DNA of 64,000 nt from Brugia malayi (lineage: Eukaryota; Nematoda; Chromadorea; Rhabditida; Onchocercidae): contig NW_025062479.1 of assembly GCF_000002995.4 (NCBI RefSeq), positions 2,439,721 to 2,503,720 of the forward strand, in the 5' to 3' direction. Below are positions 49,901 to 61,765 of the stretch, piece by piece. The notes below the pieces were generated by a model. That model had not been told where the DNA came from and searched no databases. It worked only from the letters and a program-made list of their open reading frames with translations. The position numbers and the translations under genes are program-made. How positions within the stretch are numbered: position 1 is the stretch's first letter; every line of letters begins with the position of its first letter.

Positions 49901-52900
49901 AATTCGATCACAGAACACATCCTATAGTAGAGCGAAAGATATGTTTGCCTCATCAACAGCCTCGTTGCCCACAAGTTATTCCGGTTTCTTTTTGAACTCT
50001 TCCTATTGTAATTATTTTACGTAGTAAATTAATGCAGTGTATTTAGGAATGCAAAGTGGAAATCTTATGTCGAAAACCACTATAATTTTTCCTGTTATTT
50101 CTGAGTGGAACAGGATCAATACTAGTCTGTCTAGGCGAAAGAAAAAAGTGAAAATAAAATTATGACCAAGCAAATCTCTTTTCAGGTTGCTTTTGTGCCA
50201 CAGAAAAGGAACAGTCGGATGTGTTCATCACCACCGATGGAAAGATTTTGTGCTGGGTATCTTTATTAAGTTAACCAAGTTGCTGGTTTCAAAATAAAAT
50301 CTTACACAAAATAAAATAGCATTTTTATTTTATGATGTTTCACTGTTTTAGCGGTTTATCATATCGGGATGTCTATATCGATCCGGAACAGAAAATCTAT
50401 TATCCAAATGCCAGGTTACTGACGGTGCCAGTCAATGGAAAAACAACTGTAGATTATCCACAGCAAACAAGGTCTTCACCTCCCGATATTTTTTCGATGG
50501 AACAAAATTTTGGGTTTGTTTCCAAAGATTTTTTCATCATTGGCTAAGTTCTGAGGTTTATTCCGAAACACTTCCCTGTTTTATCCATGTTTTAATCATA
50601 GCAGAAATATATTTGTTTGTTTTCATTAACATTCCTAAAATATTTTGCTGTCAACATTTGATGCTTGCAGTGTGCACGATTTGCCGGACGATGTAGAACG
50701 ATTACCTCAACTGCCAAGTTTTCACAATAATACGGCAGACGGGATGCAAAGAGAGCTGCGCGATCCGGTGCAGTTAACGGTTGTTAACCAAGGTAGTCAT
50801 TTTTTTATCAAGATTTCTTTGTTTAACTGTCGTATTGACATTTCATGTAGCGTACTGTTATTCACTTATAGAGGCGCAGCAACATTTCGATCAGATCGAT
50901 TATAATTTACGGTCTGAACGCAGTCGGCTATCTTTAGGAAGAAACTCGGCTATAAAAATTGCTGATGAAGTAATATCTGAACATCCTTACGAATACAGTC
51001 CAGTGACATCAGTCAACTTAAATGGCACTCGGTATTTTTTCAAAGTTTTCGACAAAGTGAAAAAGTGACATTTTTTACGACGATTCAAATAGTGAACATA
51101 ATTCTGTCCATGTACAGTCTTTTTTCTTTTTCACGAAAAGTTCACTTTTTACTATCTTGAGAATTGGGAGAAAAGAAAGACTAAAATCTCTGATTATCAG
51201 TTCCTCAGCTCGTTTCAGAAGTTCGAATTATGTACCTCACGTGATGCGAAAAAAAGGATTTTCTCCGCGGGTTATTCGTACAGTTCGTTCTCATGCAGAT
51301 ACGGTGCACCAGCCTGCTACATCACAAGTAACACCACATGAAGTGTGTGTACCAATTCATGGTAGGACCGTGATACGTCCAGAATATCGTTATGTGTACA
51401 TGCCGTCAAAATCATCGCATTCTTCTGATCTCGATCATATATATAATGTTAGTTTATTCATGCCAACATATATTTTGTTCAAGAAATGAAATAATTCATA
51501 ATATATGAATACATGATTTGCTTTTCATGAATCTCTCTCAAAAATGAAAGAAATTTCGTAACTGAAGTTTATACATTTTTTTCTTTAAACTCCTTCATCT
51601 TGTAATGAATTGAGGAATTAATCTGCTGTAGAGACAAAGGAAAGATCGTGAAAGAGAGATGAATGAATTCGGCTGTACGGAAATCCGACATGTAGAACAC
51701 CAGTCACAGATCGAACCAACGATAAGGCAAGTAGCCATACAAAAGGTGCAACCAGCAGTTTTGAGCAGAGTTCGACCTTTAACTACAACAAATGGTACAT
51801 GCTTTTATACTTCACACAAACCAACTGTAGCTAAGAAAATAAGGAATATTATTTATGGAATGAAAGTTCTTATTTTTAAAATAAGGAATTAAGGGATTAT
51901 TTATGGAATGAAAATTGCTTATTTTTAAAATACACTATTGAAATCATCTTATTTTGTAGTAGAAGGTGCGCGAACTGTGAAAGTACCAACACATCGACGA
52001 CTTAGTCATCATCATTCTTCATCTGGAACTGAAAAAACTTTTGTTTTTCATCCGGAATTGAAAAATGAAAGAAGCAGTTATTCTGCTACTTCCATCGCAG
52101 ATGCAGTACGTATTAATTCCAAAGATCGAATGTATCAAGGTACGTATGAAAATCGGATATACTCAATATAGTTATTTAATACACTGAATGGTAGTTAAGA
52201 ATCCCAGTAATAATTGTTGTGTCATCAAAATAGTAGGTAATATGAAATTTTGTTCACCGAATCGTGGATGAAAATTGGATTACAGTGTTGCAAGTTTTTT
52301 TGGAGACAACCGTGAGTGCTTGGCAAAATTTTAGAAAAATGAAGACATATTTTTCAGGTTGCGGTTACGCTGCTGCGGGTAACATACAACGAGGACCGAA
52401 TGTTGCAACTAGAAGTAAGCAGCGTTCAAACTGCACTTCTTCATATCAGATTCAGCAGAACACTGCTTTACGGCAGGTGCGAAGGACAAAAGTAGCACCA
52501 CCGGCGGATGATATGGAGAGTCGATTTGGAGGTTGGTTCTCTTTTTTTTTATTTTTTAACGTTCATTAACTTCAAAAACCTTTATATGTTAATAATTTTC
52601 ATTTTGAAATGAGGAGTGCGTTATGATTAACTGCACTGTTTTCATCGGCATAATGTAACAAAAGAAGCTTATTTAAATTGAATATATCGCATCGGTTCAT
52701 AAAAACCTTTATATGTTAATAATTTCAGAAATGTAGTAGTAAACGTTTTCTTAATCCTTAAACTTGCTAATAGTAGGTAGGGAGCGGGAGGGAGGTAGTC
52801 AGATTGTATGCATGGATGTTTCAGAGTTGCATCATAAACCAAAGAGCAGTGTAGTAAATAGTCAGCTGAACTATCAGAATGATCATTTGTTGTGATAACG

Positions 52901-53470
52901 GACTGAACCGATGTTGTTTTGAAACATTTCTTTTTTCTCTCTGTCATGCTTTGTTTTTCCACTGCTTTTCAATTGCTAGATAACGTGTTTTTAGGAATTT
53001 GCTTGCTGATGCGACATGGCTTTCTCAAATCACCGAAAGACTTTTACTGTCTGTCAAAGTAATGTAATTTGTGTAAAGCTTTTTTCTTTCCCCGTCATAT
53101 AAAATACCTCATATTGTGGTAATAGTTTTGCCACGAAATTCCAGCTGATTATGTTGGTTCACATTTACTGAATAATGGGATGGTAAGAGACTGTTCGTCG
53201 TTCGCACTATCAATGGAGAATCGTCCAAATGTACCGAATGGTATCACTGTTCAAACAGCGCAGCTGCGTAATGCCTCTTTTGCTGGCATTCGTAGTGATA
53301 ATCGACGTACAATTGCTGTTGTTCCAGTACCGGTACTAGCAAAATGTTCAAATTCAATCTATTACAGTGACAGTTATCAAACATCTCTGTTTGGTACTGT
53401 TGCATCCTCATCAACCAATCCCGGTATTATCCCAATATCATCATTAGCTTCGGAAGCGCATACTTTTTGA
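46948..53470 (+). CDS. large disordered nuclear protein with ataxin-7/Sgf73-like zinc finger (17 exons)
   Basis: Exons 46948-47077, 47272-47336, 47448-47647, 47786-47894, 48142-48343, 48585-48972, 49184-49639, 49812-49983, 50186-50256, 50352-50513, 50671-50792, 50872-51031, 51219-51447, 51632-51794, 51960-52139, 52358-52531 and 53145-53470 join without phase conflict into 1,102 residues. The N-terminus has a W-x2-W element (LDWETWQRV), then a C64-x2-C67-x11-H79-x4-H84 finger, CKKCGLILKDVGYGHHMRSQH. Spacing and the preceding YGFYP segment match the N-terminal finger of ataxin-7, which anchors the SAGA deubiquitinase module. A Ser-Pro/Thr-Pro-rich stretch follows (about 96-131), then a basic nuclear-localisation cluster KMKDKKGKKRKRD (about 202-214) beside acidic DSSDED. 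The rest is low in hydrophobics and probably disordered. I did not find the second, SCA7-type finger, so orthology is inferred only. The ATG is the first in frame. Confidence 0.82.
51842..51932. repeat. tandem duplication in an intron
   Basis: Two imperfect copies of a roughly 45-base unit containing ATTTATGGAATGAAA and CTTATTTTTAAAATA lie side by side in the intron before exon 15 of the ataxin-7-like gene. Confidence 0.8.
52574..52727. repeat. direct repeat in the last intron
   Basis: A 25-base segment beginning AAAAACCTTTATATGTTAAT occurs at about 52574 and again at about 52701. The second copy ends in TTTCAG and so resembles an acceptor, but no frame continues from it. Confidence 0.75.
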
Positions 53471-53824
53471 TTGCCGAAATAGTACCGTGGGTAACGTACG
53501 CTTGTATATTTTTCAGTGGGAGGATAGAGCTTATTCCTGGAATAGTTGCATTTGTATAAATCCGTCCAATGAAAACAGCTGTTGAAAAGGCAGTAGTGAG
53601 ATTATCTGTATTTATGTAACATGCTTTGTAATTTGTATTGTGTTTTCAGTTGCAAGGTTAACTTTATAAAGTTTGTGTGGGGTGCAGTTTGTACAGCTCT
53701 ATCATTTTTTTTTTTTTTTCTGTTTTTTTCACCATTTTGATGAATGATTTATCTCATGTGATGAATGGCTGAATGATGTATTTAATACGGGTATAAGCAA
53801 GATGAAACTAATTGTAACATATGC

Positions 53825-54190
53825 ATGTTGTCTCAACCTGTATCATATTTAATATATCCATTCCTGTTGAACATATCCTCCTTTAATCATCTTAAAACCT
53901 TAGCTCCGATTCCTCGAATTGAGAATGAAGTCTGTGGGATGTTACCTGATCGTTTTTTTGAAAAGAAACCGATACGTTTTTACGAGATTAAATTGATGTT
54001 TATTCATGATACGTCGTTTTTTGAACGAGCTATTCAGTCCTGGAATGCTTTTTGCTTAGATCGAAATATGAAATTTCATTATGCATTGGAATTGTTGGTT
54101 AACACGGTTTCAATTATTGATTTTATCGTCATTGCCGATGATTTTATTATCTTCGATCCGCATGTAATCTTATGTGTATATTGTTTATAA
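53825..54190 (+). CDS. possible small protein gene or 3' UTR ORF, function unknown
   Basis: 121 codons from ATG, long for DNA this AT-rich. After a hydrophobic start (SYLIYPFLLNISSF) it contains APIPRIENEVCGMLPDRFF and later FYEIKLMFIHDTSFFERAIQ, with a mixed amino-acid make-up unlike repeat-derived frames. It begins 355 bases after the stop of the upstream gene on the same strand. No acceptor immediately precedes it, and I recognise no family. It may be a downstream gene, an exon, or a chance ORF in a 3' UTR. Confidence 0.25.
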   Translation: MLSQPVSYLIYPFLLNISSFNHLKTLAPIPRIENEVCGMLPDRFFEKKPIRFYEIKLMFIHDTSFFERAIQSWNAFCLDRNMKFHYALELLVNTVSIIDFIVIADDFIIFDPHVILCVYCL

Positions 54191-56989
54191 AAGCTTAAGG
54201 GTGGGTATCTTCATCAGTCATCATTTACAGTTGTTAGTATTATTTATTTACACTTTACTTCATTTTACATTTAATTCGATTTGTGCAAGCGTGGACTCGT
54301 AAAACGAAAATTTGAAAGCTCTCAATTTTTTTTTTTTTGTAAAACTTCGTACTTTATTGTAATTAATTAATTTATTATGAATTCTGTGTGATTCAAATTG
54401 TATTGAGCAGGAAGTTTAGATGAACTGCTGATTTACAGGGAGGAATTTTCAACAATGTTAAAAGTATGTAGCTTCTCGAGAATTTTTATGTCCCGAGATT
54501 TTTTCTTAGCGAATCTTCCTGTTTAATAGTAGTTTACTTAAAAAGAAAAGGCATTATAATGGGTAACCGATTTCTTTCATTTACAGCATTGTTCTCACAA
54601 TTATTCAAATTGTTATTGATAATTTTTGCTATTATACATAATCTGTTTTGTATTTGGTGATTAGGTTTGCTCATTGTATCTTGTCTCCTTTTTTTTGTTT
54701 TTTTGTTTTTTTTTTTGTATTCCATTGAGTGATAAAATTTCGTTTTTGCTTACTTTATAGCTTTTACATATGAAATGTGAATTCATTTTACAAGACTCAA
54801 CTTAACTGGTCGAAGTTGTTTTCAACTTTCCAGAAAGTTTTTAATTTTTGGTGTGTTGTTGAGTGCATATAAATTTTTTGTTTAGTTCTTAGTTTTAAAG
54901 ATTTTGTGCATACTGATATATTGTTTATAATGTATTCGTTTTAGTCTTAATCGTTTTTCGTCCAATGAAATGAAACTTTCTTTCTGGAAGGTAAGGGACG
55001 AAGCTGCTAAATTTCAACATAGCTATTGTTACACTACATGATTCCTCGAAATTTGTTTTTTTTTTTTTTTTTTCTTTTTTCTTGAATGATTAGAGATTTT
55101 ACTGTTTTAAATTTGTATAATGTGGTATCTAAATTATTTGGTTTTTCTTAGTTTCCAATGTGTTTAATCAGGGAATGAATTGAGCAGAATAGTTTGTTGG
55201 CTATGGATTCATCAGTTCTTTTATGGAAATTTGCGTATAGTGATATATGGTATAAAGTTACTTCGCCATTGTTGCATGACATTCAACATCCTGATGTTAT
55301 CCTGAATTGTTGTATGCTGGTTTGGTATTTTTGTCTTTTTCCGAAAATTGTTCGGTAATTCATTAAACGTTTGGTCTAATAGAATTTAATAGGAAGCGAT
55401 TCTAACTCGAAAAATGCAGTGACTGGAATTGTAAGAACTAAAGTGCATGAAATATACAGAGTTATTACTACAAATCAGTCGTTAATTAAAGGATAACAAC
55501 TGTGAATTTAATTAGGAACCGAGATTTCGGTGAGTGAGTTAACTGGATTTAAGTATTCAATTTACGACCAGAGGAATTTTTTCGAGAAAGTAAGCTGCAA
55601 AATGTTACTTTCTAGCGAAAAAATTGCACCGTATTTGTCGTTTGGAATATGTGCATTTATCTTTTTACCTGAAGGTATGGTTGTGGAATAATGCGGAGGA
55701 ATTTTGAATTTCGGATGCGTCGGTGACTCATTTCCGGAAATTCCATTTAAGAACAATTGGAAATCAATTTAAGAAACATTCGACAATTTTGTAAGTGGTG
55801 GTATTTGCGTTTGTATTCATGACAAGACCCGATGTCATGTAGTACGCATTATTCACTACATTGGTGTTGAATACTGTCTGAAAGATTGCAAGCGTTTGAT
55901 TTCTTTGACTGCAGGTTAACTGTGTTGGAACTGGTGGAAATGTCATAGAACTGGAATATATAGAATTTTATCCCATAAATATAGGTACCTATATTGCATG
56001 TATTATACTAAATATTAAAACATGTCGACAAATATGAGTTATTTCGAGACTATAAAAAATAAATATACGGGCAATTATTAAGCAATGAAAGAGATGAAAA
56101 TTTTTACAGCTTGATGATTAACATATTTTGCCGGATTCTGTCTATCCAAGATCAGAAAATGATCGGAAAAAAAGTCACCCTAGTTAAAGAAAAGTTTCGT
56201 TTTTATTTATTTATTTATTTTTTCTTTCGTTAAAATTTAAATTGCGCGCTTCGTTTCTGATGGACAAACTAAATTGGAAAGGGTGAATGGCGCCGCTATG
56301 TCGGAGCAAATGCACTTACGATCCGAGTAGCAATACTCCCACCTTTTGCTTTTTTTATTTGCTTTAGTTTTCTTTTTTCCTGGCAATCGCTGAATATGAC
56401 CCCCATCATATCGATATTTCCTGTTCCTGATTGCCAGAATTTTTTTTAATCATTGTTCATTCTCTTCTAAAATTCTCCGTTTTTCTCTGCTTGACTATTT
56501 ATTTAAAAAAAAAAAAAATCCCTCGTATGAATGTTTTAATTTAATACTAACGTATTAGTGCAAACATTCTCTAATAATATCGGTTCATTTTCAAGTGTAT
56601 TTTTCTTAATTGATAGTTCATTTTAGTAAACAGTCCCGTCTGATTAACAATCATAAACTTAGTTCTGTTTAAAAAAAAAAAAAAAAAGTATGACTTGTTT
56701 AACTGATTTTCTTGTTATTTCCTGCAACTTCAAACGGTAAGTGTTAAGGAATTAATTTGACAACTTTATACATGCATAGCAATTTGCAAATAACTACAAG
56801 GTGTTAAGTCCTTATGTAAGTTTTCCGTTACATGCTTATGAATGGAACATAAAAGTTTTTTCGTTTCTTTACACATGCAGTAGTAATGAAGACATGATTG
56901 AAAAGTGCGAATTTTTCTACAAAACTTATTTCATATAATGGTGGAATTCGAAAATTGAAATCTTAAAATTATGATAATGAAAAAAAATA

Positions 56990-56998
56990 AATTTTCAG
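56990..56998 (+). promoter_or_regulatory. acceptor directly abutting the receptor start codon
   Basis: AATTTTCAG ends at 56998, and the ATG begins at 56999. An acceptor fused to the ATG is a typical nematode trans-splice (or 5' UTR intron) arrangement and fixes the start codon. Confidence 0.6.
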
Positions 56999-59900
56999 AT
57001 GAAATCTGTGAAATTATGGACATTCGGGGTGATTGAAATGCTCACTGCTGTTTTGCTGTTTGGATTTTTCCATTTGTCTGCCAATGGAAACTTGCAGGAA
57101 TATGGTTGGTTTTATTAAACTGAAATGTCATTATCACTAGTGTCTGTTGAATTTAGAAGTAAACGTTAGAAACATGAAGTTGTAGAAGTTGTAGATTAGT
57201 ATTTTTCAAACCCCACGTACGTATGTTCACATATACTCAATATATTTACTATTAATGAGTTCTAAAAATCTTTAATGGTACAATTTTATTAATAAGGCAG
57301 TTATATATTATCACATCAAGTGAATACGCTTTTATTTTCAAGGTCGTAAACAAGATCATGATTCGGCTGAACGGTACGATGCAGATGGTGACTTATCAGT
57401 GCCAGTTGATGCTCAGGGACGACCGCATCAATTCAATTCAAGCAGGATTGAGTCAGAAGCTGATCGAAAAAGAAAAAATGTATGCTATTTAGATGTGAGC
57501 ATAGAAGAGATGTATACTTCGTACATATCTTTCAACAACTTGTTTACTTTTTTCTATGATTTAAGGTTGTATTTTATTGCTTTCTAGCTCTTATCGCATA
57601 GTTGTTGACATGCAATAAGAAAAGAGCTAAATTTTATTTTAATTAAAAGGTTCTTATCCGTGTCACTGTCCCACATTTAATGTTGATAATACTAAATAAC
57701 AAATTGATTTCATTAGTGTCGTTTATTTGTTTTATTCAGAGATGTTAGATTCTGAATTTTTATCTGACACAAGCTTCTTTAATTTGAACTTGCTTTAACT
57801 TTAATTTTAGAAGTATATGTGATATATTTTTATGAAATTTCAGGCACCGGCACGATATGAAGATGAGCGAAGCTTTTGCTACTGTAATTATGCTCCGGAA
57901 TTTTGTGGTGGATTTACGAATTTTACATGCATCAAACATCTGGAAGCTTCTTGCTTTCATTTCACTGAAGAAGTTTGTTCGAGATCAAATGAATTATAAC
58001 TTCTAGTTTCTGTTTTTTTTTCATACAAATTTACACATTTATTTATAAAATTAAAATTCTTCCTGCTATTTGTCATTTCGATTTTTAGATCTACGATAAG
58101 ACACTGAAGCAAATAGAAACAATGCATTTATTCGGTTGCGCCCCATTAACTCGTGGCTCAGGCGGTTCCTACTTTACGGTAAGATAGTTATAATTACAGC
58201 ACAAAAATTTTTTTATTTTGTTCGCTTCATTTTTTGTACGATTTAAGAAATTAGACTTATGGTATTAACTACCATTTCTAAGCCTTAGAATATATCATTT
58301 ATGAATATATCACCATATATGACATTTTTTTGAATTATAAATTAGATTTAAAGTTGTAAGTCTTATTTCTAATTTTAATTAGAAAACAAAAAACCACTAT
58401 TCGGAGAAATGGAATACGCATAATCCCAGTTACATGTTGATTATTTAATAAGTTTAAAATACTAACTTCCAATAAGTATTTTTCAGTGTAAAGCCCATTT
58501 GGTTGCACATGCTCGACCAAAAAGTATTGCATGCTGTCAAGAAGGAAATTATTGTAATCGTAATTTGTCTGTCCCAGCTTACGTAAATGTTTCACCTGAA
58601 GGTATTTCATAGATTGTTGAAAAATTTTTTTTATTACACGACTGAAAAAAAAGAAACAGAAAATATAAAGAAGAATTGAAAGCTTAGGATACTTATTTTT
58701 CAGGAGTAATTGTTGATCATTACGTTTCTTGTGTGACAGTTACAATTATTTTATATGCTGTACTTTTTTCACTATTCGTTGGCATTGCATTACTTCTCTT
58801 TTGGCGATGGGATATTATAGGTAAAACTTCTTTTAAATTTGAAGAAACGTTGCATTCGTATGAATTATAGGTGATTTATGAAATGTGAATTATGGATATT
58901 TTTTTTTAATTTTTTATTTTTCAATTTTTTTTTTTTCAATTGTAACAAAAAAAAGTCGTTTAATGTCATAGATTAACTTGGACGTTACGTAGAAATATAT
59001 GTCACCAGTTCTTAAAATAGTTGCAATGGTAGATTTTACAGCTGAAAAACTGAAGCCATCGCTTCAGAAGTCAACGCTTCAAACGATTGATACGGGTGAA
59101 ATTGAAAAAGCTCCCATGCTATATGATATCAGGTAATGAACGTTTTATTTACTCCAGCATTTCCAGTATTTTAGCTTGTCGTTTTCGTTTTCCATCTCTT
59201 TTATTTATCTGTGATTCTATCTTTTATTTATGTACTTAACAAAATTTTGTTTCAGTAGTGGTTCAGGCTCTGGTTTTGCGAGCTTAAATCAACGCACGGT
59301 TGCTCAAGATCTTGAGTTCTTATCTGTAGTAGGTAAAGGACGCTACGGTGAAGTTAAGAAAGCACGTTATCGTGGTGATCGTATTGTTGCTGTCAAGGTA
59401 AACTGTTCGTTGGTTTGATATCTCTTTTGTCGAAAGATATCTTCTGTTTTGTTGAAAGTATTATTTATTCAGTTACTTTGATTTTAATAGTGCTTTTTCT
59501 TCAGACATTTTATACTACAGAAGAAGATTCATGGAAAAATGAAAAAGAGATCTATCAAACGCAAATGTTAAATCATGAGAATATATTACGTAAGTATTCC
59601 ATTAAATAATTGCTATGTTTATGAACAAATAACCTTATTAGACTTTCTAAGAGTTTGTTAATTTTGATTTGTGTAGAATTTGTTGCTGCTGATATCGGAA
59701 GCGAAGATTCAATTACTCGAATGCTTCTAATTACGGATTTTCATGCTTACGGTTCTCTTTTTGAATATTTGCAACGTGGAGAAACTCTGTCGGTGAGCGA
59801 AGCTTTACATTTAGCCTACAGGTAAGACTTATTTTCGAATGCAACTACACATTGCTGTTGTAGAGAAAAGTTAAAAAGTGAAAGAGTAGAATATAAAATT

Positions 59901-61765
59901 CATGGATTTGTAAATTGCAAAAGATCTATGTGCAAAAATTTCATTCCATAGAAATGGTGCTGGAAAATGTATTATCTAGTCCTTTGAATTTCAGTGCAGT
60001 TTGTGGTCTAGAACATTTGCATAGTGCTTTACATGGAACGGGAACACCACAGAAACCGGCTATTGCACATCGTGATGTGAAATCAAAAAATATCATCGTT
60101 AAAAGGCCTTATGTTTGTTGCATAGCTGATTTTGGATTAGCATTAACGTATGTATCTTTTTTTTTTTAATGTTGCTTTCACAATTTTAATTGTTTTATTT
60201 AGAAAATTTTTGAGATTAAGGAGTAATCAGTCCTTTTCAAGAAAAAAATTGAGCAAAATATTATTTTTTTTTAAGTGAGGATATGGTGAAAACTAGGATG
60301 GATATAAATATACAAGTGGGTACTAAACGATATATGGCACCGGAAGTTCTTGACAAATCTTTAAATGTTAAAAATTTTCATCATTTTAAAATGGCTGATA
60401 TTTATTCATTTGCGCTAGTTATTTGGGAAATCCTGCGACGAATTCAGGTCAGTTTGCGATGAAGTCGATTATTATATTTGTATGTTAGATAATTTTTTTA
60501 AATAAAGTTCCAGTTTCTAATTATTGTTTCGTTTCGGCCATTTTAAAAAACGATGAATATAAAATTCTATTTCGCTGTCATCAAAAAAAAAGAAATATTG
60601 AAGCATGAATCTGCTTTTAGGTTTTGCTAGATTTATTTCAACGCCTAAAGAAAATTGATTTAGCAATCTTCCTCAGTAAATCTTTTGGAAACGATCTTGA
60701 TGTAGACTTTTAGCAAACAGCTGAAATGTATCACTGTTTTAATTAATATGGGCATGATGAAGTGAGAGGCATTTTTATAGCGTAATTTTTCAGGAGGATA
60801 ATTGTCTTTCAAGAGCTTCGGAAAGTGACAGTGGTATTGGAAGCAGTGGTAGTGGAAGTGGGACGGCAAAACTTATGCCTGGCTTTATTGCAAATCCTGA
60901 TATATTCACATATGTTACCAATGTTTCGAGTAGTGTAGTGGTGGATCATCAAAGTATTTCCGATAATTCGATGGTCAGTTTAAAATTCAGTCTTCTGTGT
61001 TCAAGTTTTTTGTTTGCAGTAAAGAGATTTTTATTTGTGTATATGTGTTTGTATTTAAGTAGTATATATATAAATCATTTGCAGTCATTGAAAGCGCGAC
61101 CTCCGATGCAACCATTTGATGGTATGGTCGATCCGGATCCATCATTTGAACAGATGCGTAGACTTGTTTGTTTCGAAGGCAAGAGGCCATTATTGGAGGA
61201 TGCTTGGATGAGAGATGTAATTTCTTTTTGCATCATTCTAAAAGCCTAACTTTTTTCTTAACTTGAATTTGTTTGAATTAATTTTCTTAGTTAAACATAT
61301 ATCTATCTTTAAAAGCTCCACTTTACATGCTTTAATTTTAGCCATGTCTAAAAGAAATCTGTGAGCTAATAGAGGAATGTTGGAGTGCAAGCATCGATTG
61401 TCGACATACTGCGCTACGTGTCAAAAGAAAGATTAAAGACACGGTTTTGGTACGTTACCTTTTCTTTTTTTTTTCTTTTCTATTTATTGCTTCAGAAAGT
61501 TTCGAAATTTTTGGTTGGCTTGTCATTGCGGAAGATAATTTCTGCAATAACGTATGTTTCTAGAAGCATAATGGTTTGGGTGGTGCACAGACTTCTGGAT
61601 CCAGCAAACAGGACTGTTCAGCGAAGGCCTTGTCTGTTTAGCATGCAAAGCTTTGTTTTCTTATTTCTTTTCAAAATTATTTTTGCATTATTTTCATATT
61701 TTATTACTTTTGTTTACTCTTTCTTTTCTTTTGTATTCAGTCTTTTACAGCATATAAGTAATTAA
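56999..61765 (+). CDS. TGF-beta/BMP type I receptor serine/threonine kinase
   Basis: Exons 56999-57104, 57343-57479, 57844-57972, 58089-58178, 58487-58601, 58704-58820, 59042-59132, 59256-59397, 59505-59589, 59677-59821, 59995-60147, 60276-60447, 60794-60973, 61085-61216, 61342-61449 and 61496-61765 join in phase. A consensus intron at 61552-61740 probably splits the last exon, giving 660 residues (723 if retained). Order: signal peptide (1 to about 30); cysteine-rich ectodomain ending in the family box CCQEGNYCN; transmembrane helix (about 200-225); GS box SSGSGSG (262-268) then NQRT; kinase with GKGRYGEV, Lys309 in [12 protein letters not shown] (411-418), DFGLAL and [12 protein letters not shown], and a final [10 protein letters not shown]. 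The GS box marks it as type I: it is phosphorylated by a type II receptor and signals to Smads. A Ser-rich 60-residue insert lies between kinase subdomains IX and X. Closest relatives should be nematode DAF-1/TRK-1 or SMA-6; I cannot decide which. Confidence 0.93.

Larger units (their letters stand above)
53471..56998. other. intergenic region between the ataxin-7-like and TGF-beta receptor genes
   Basis: Contains the 3' UTR of the upstream gene and presumably the promoter of the receptor gene. Sequence complexity is higher than in the left half of the window. There is one long plus-strand open frame (53825-54190), and two consecutive minus-strand frames of about 60 codons at 55562-55946 that carry no known motif. 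Confidence 0.45.

Noticed and set aside
52669..52962. 97-codon minus-strand frame in the last intron of the ataxin-7-like gene
   Set aside because: Lies entirely inside an intron of a well-supported plus-strand gene and shows no motif or splice support.
55562..55946. Two consecutive minus-strand frames of about 60 codons, separated by 7 bases
   Set aside because: The possibility of one gene with a frameshift was considered, but there is no recognisable domain and no acceptor/donor pair joining them.
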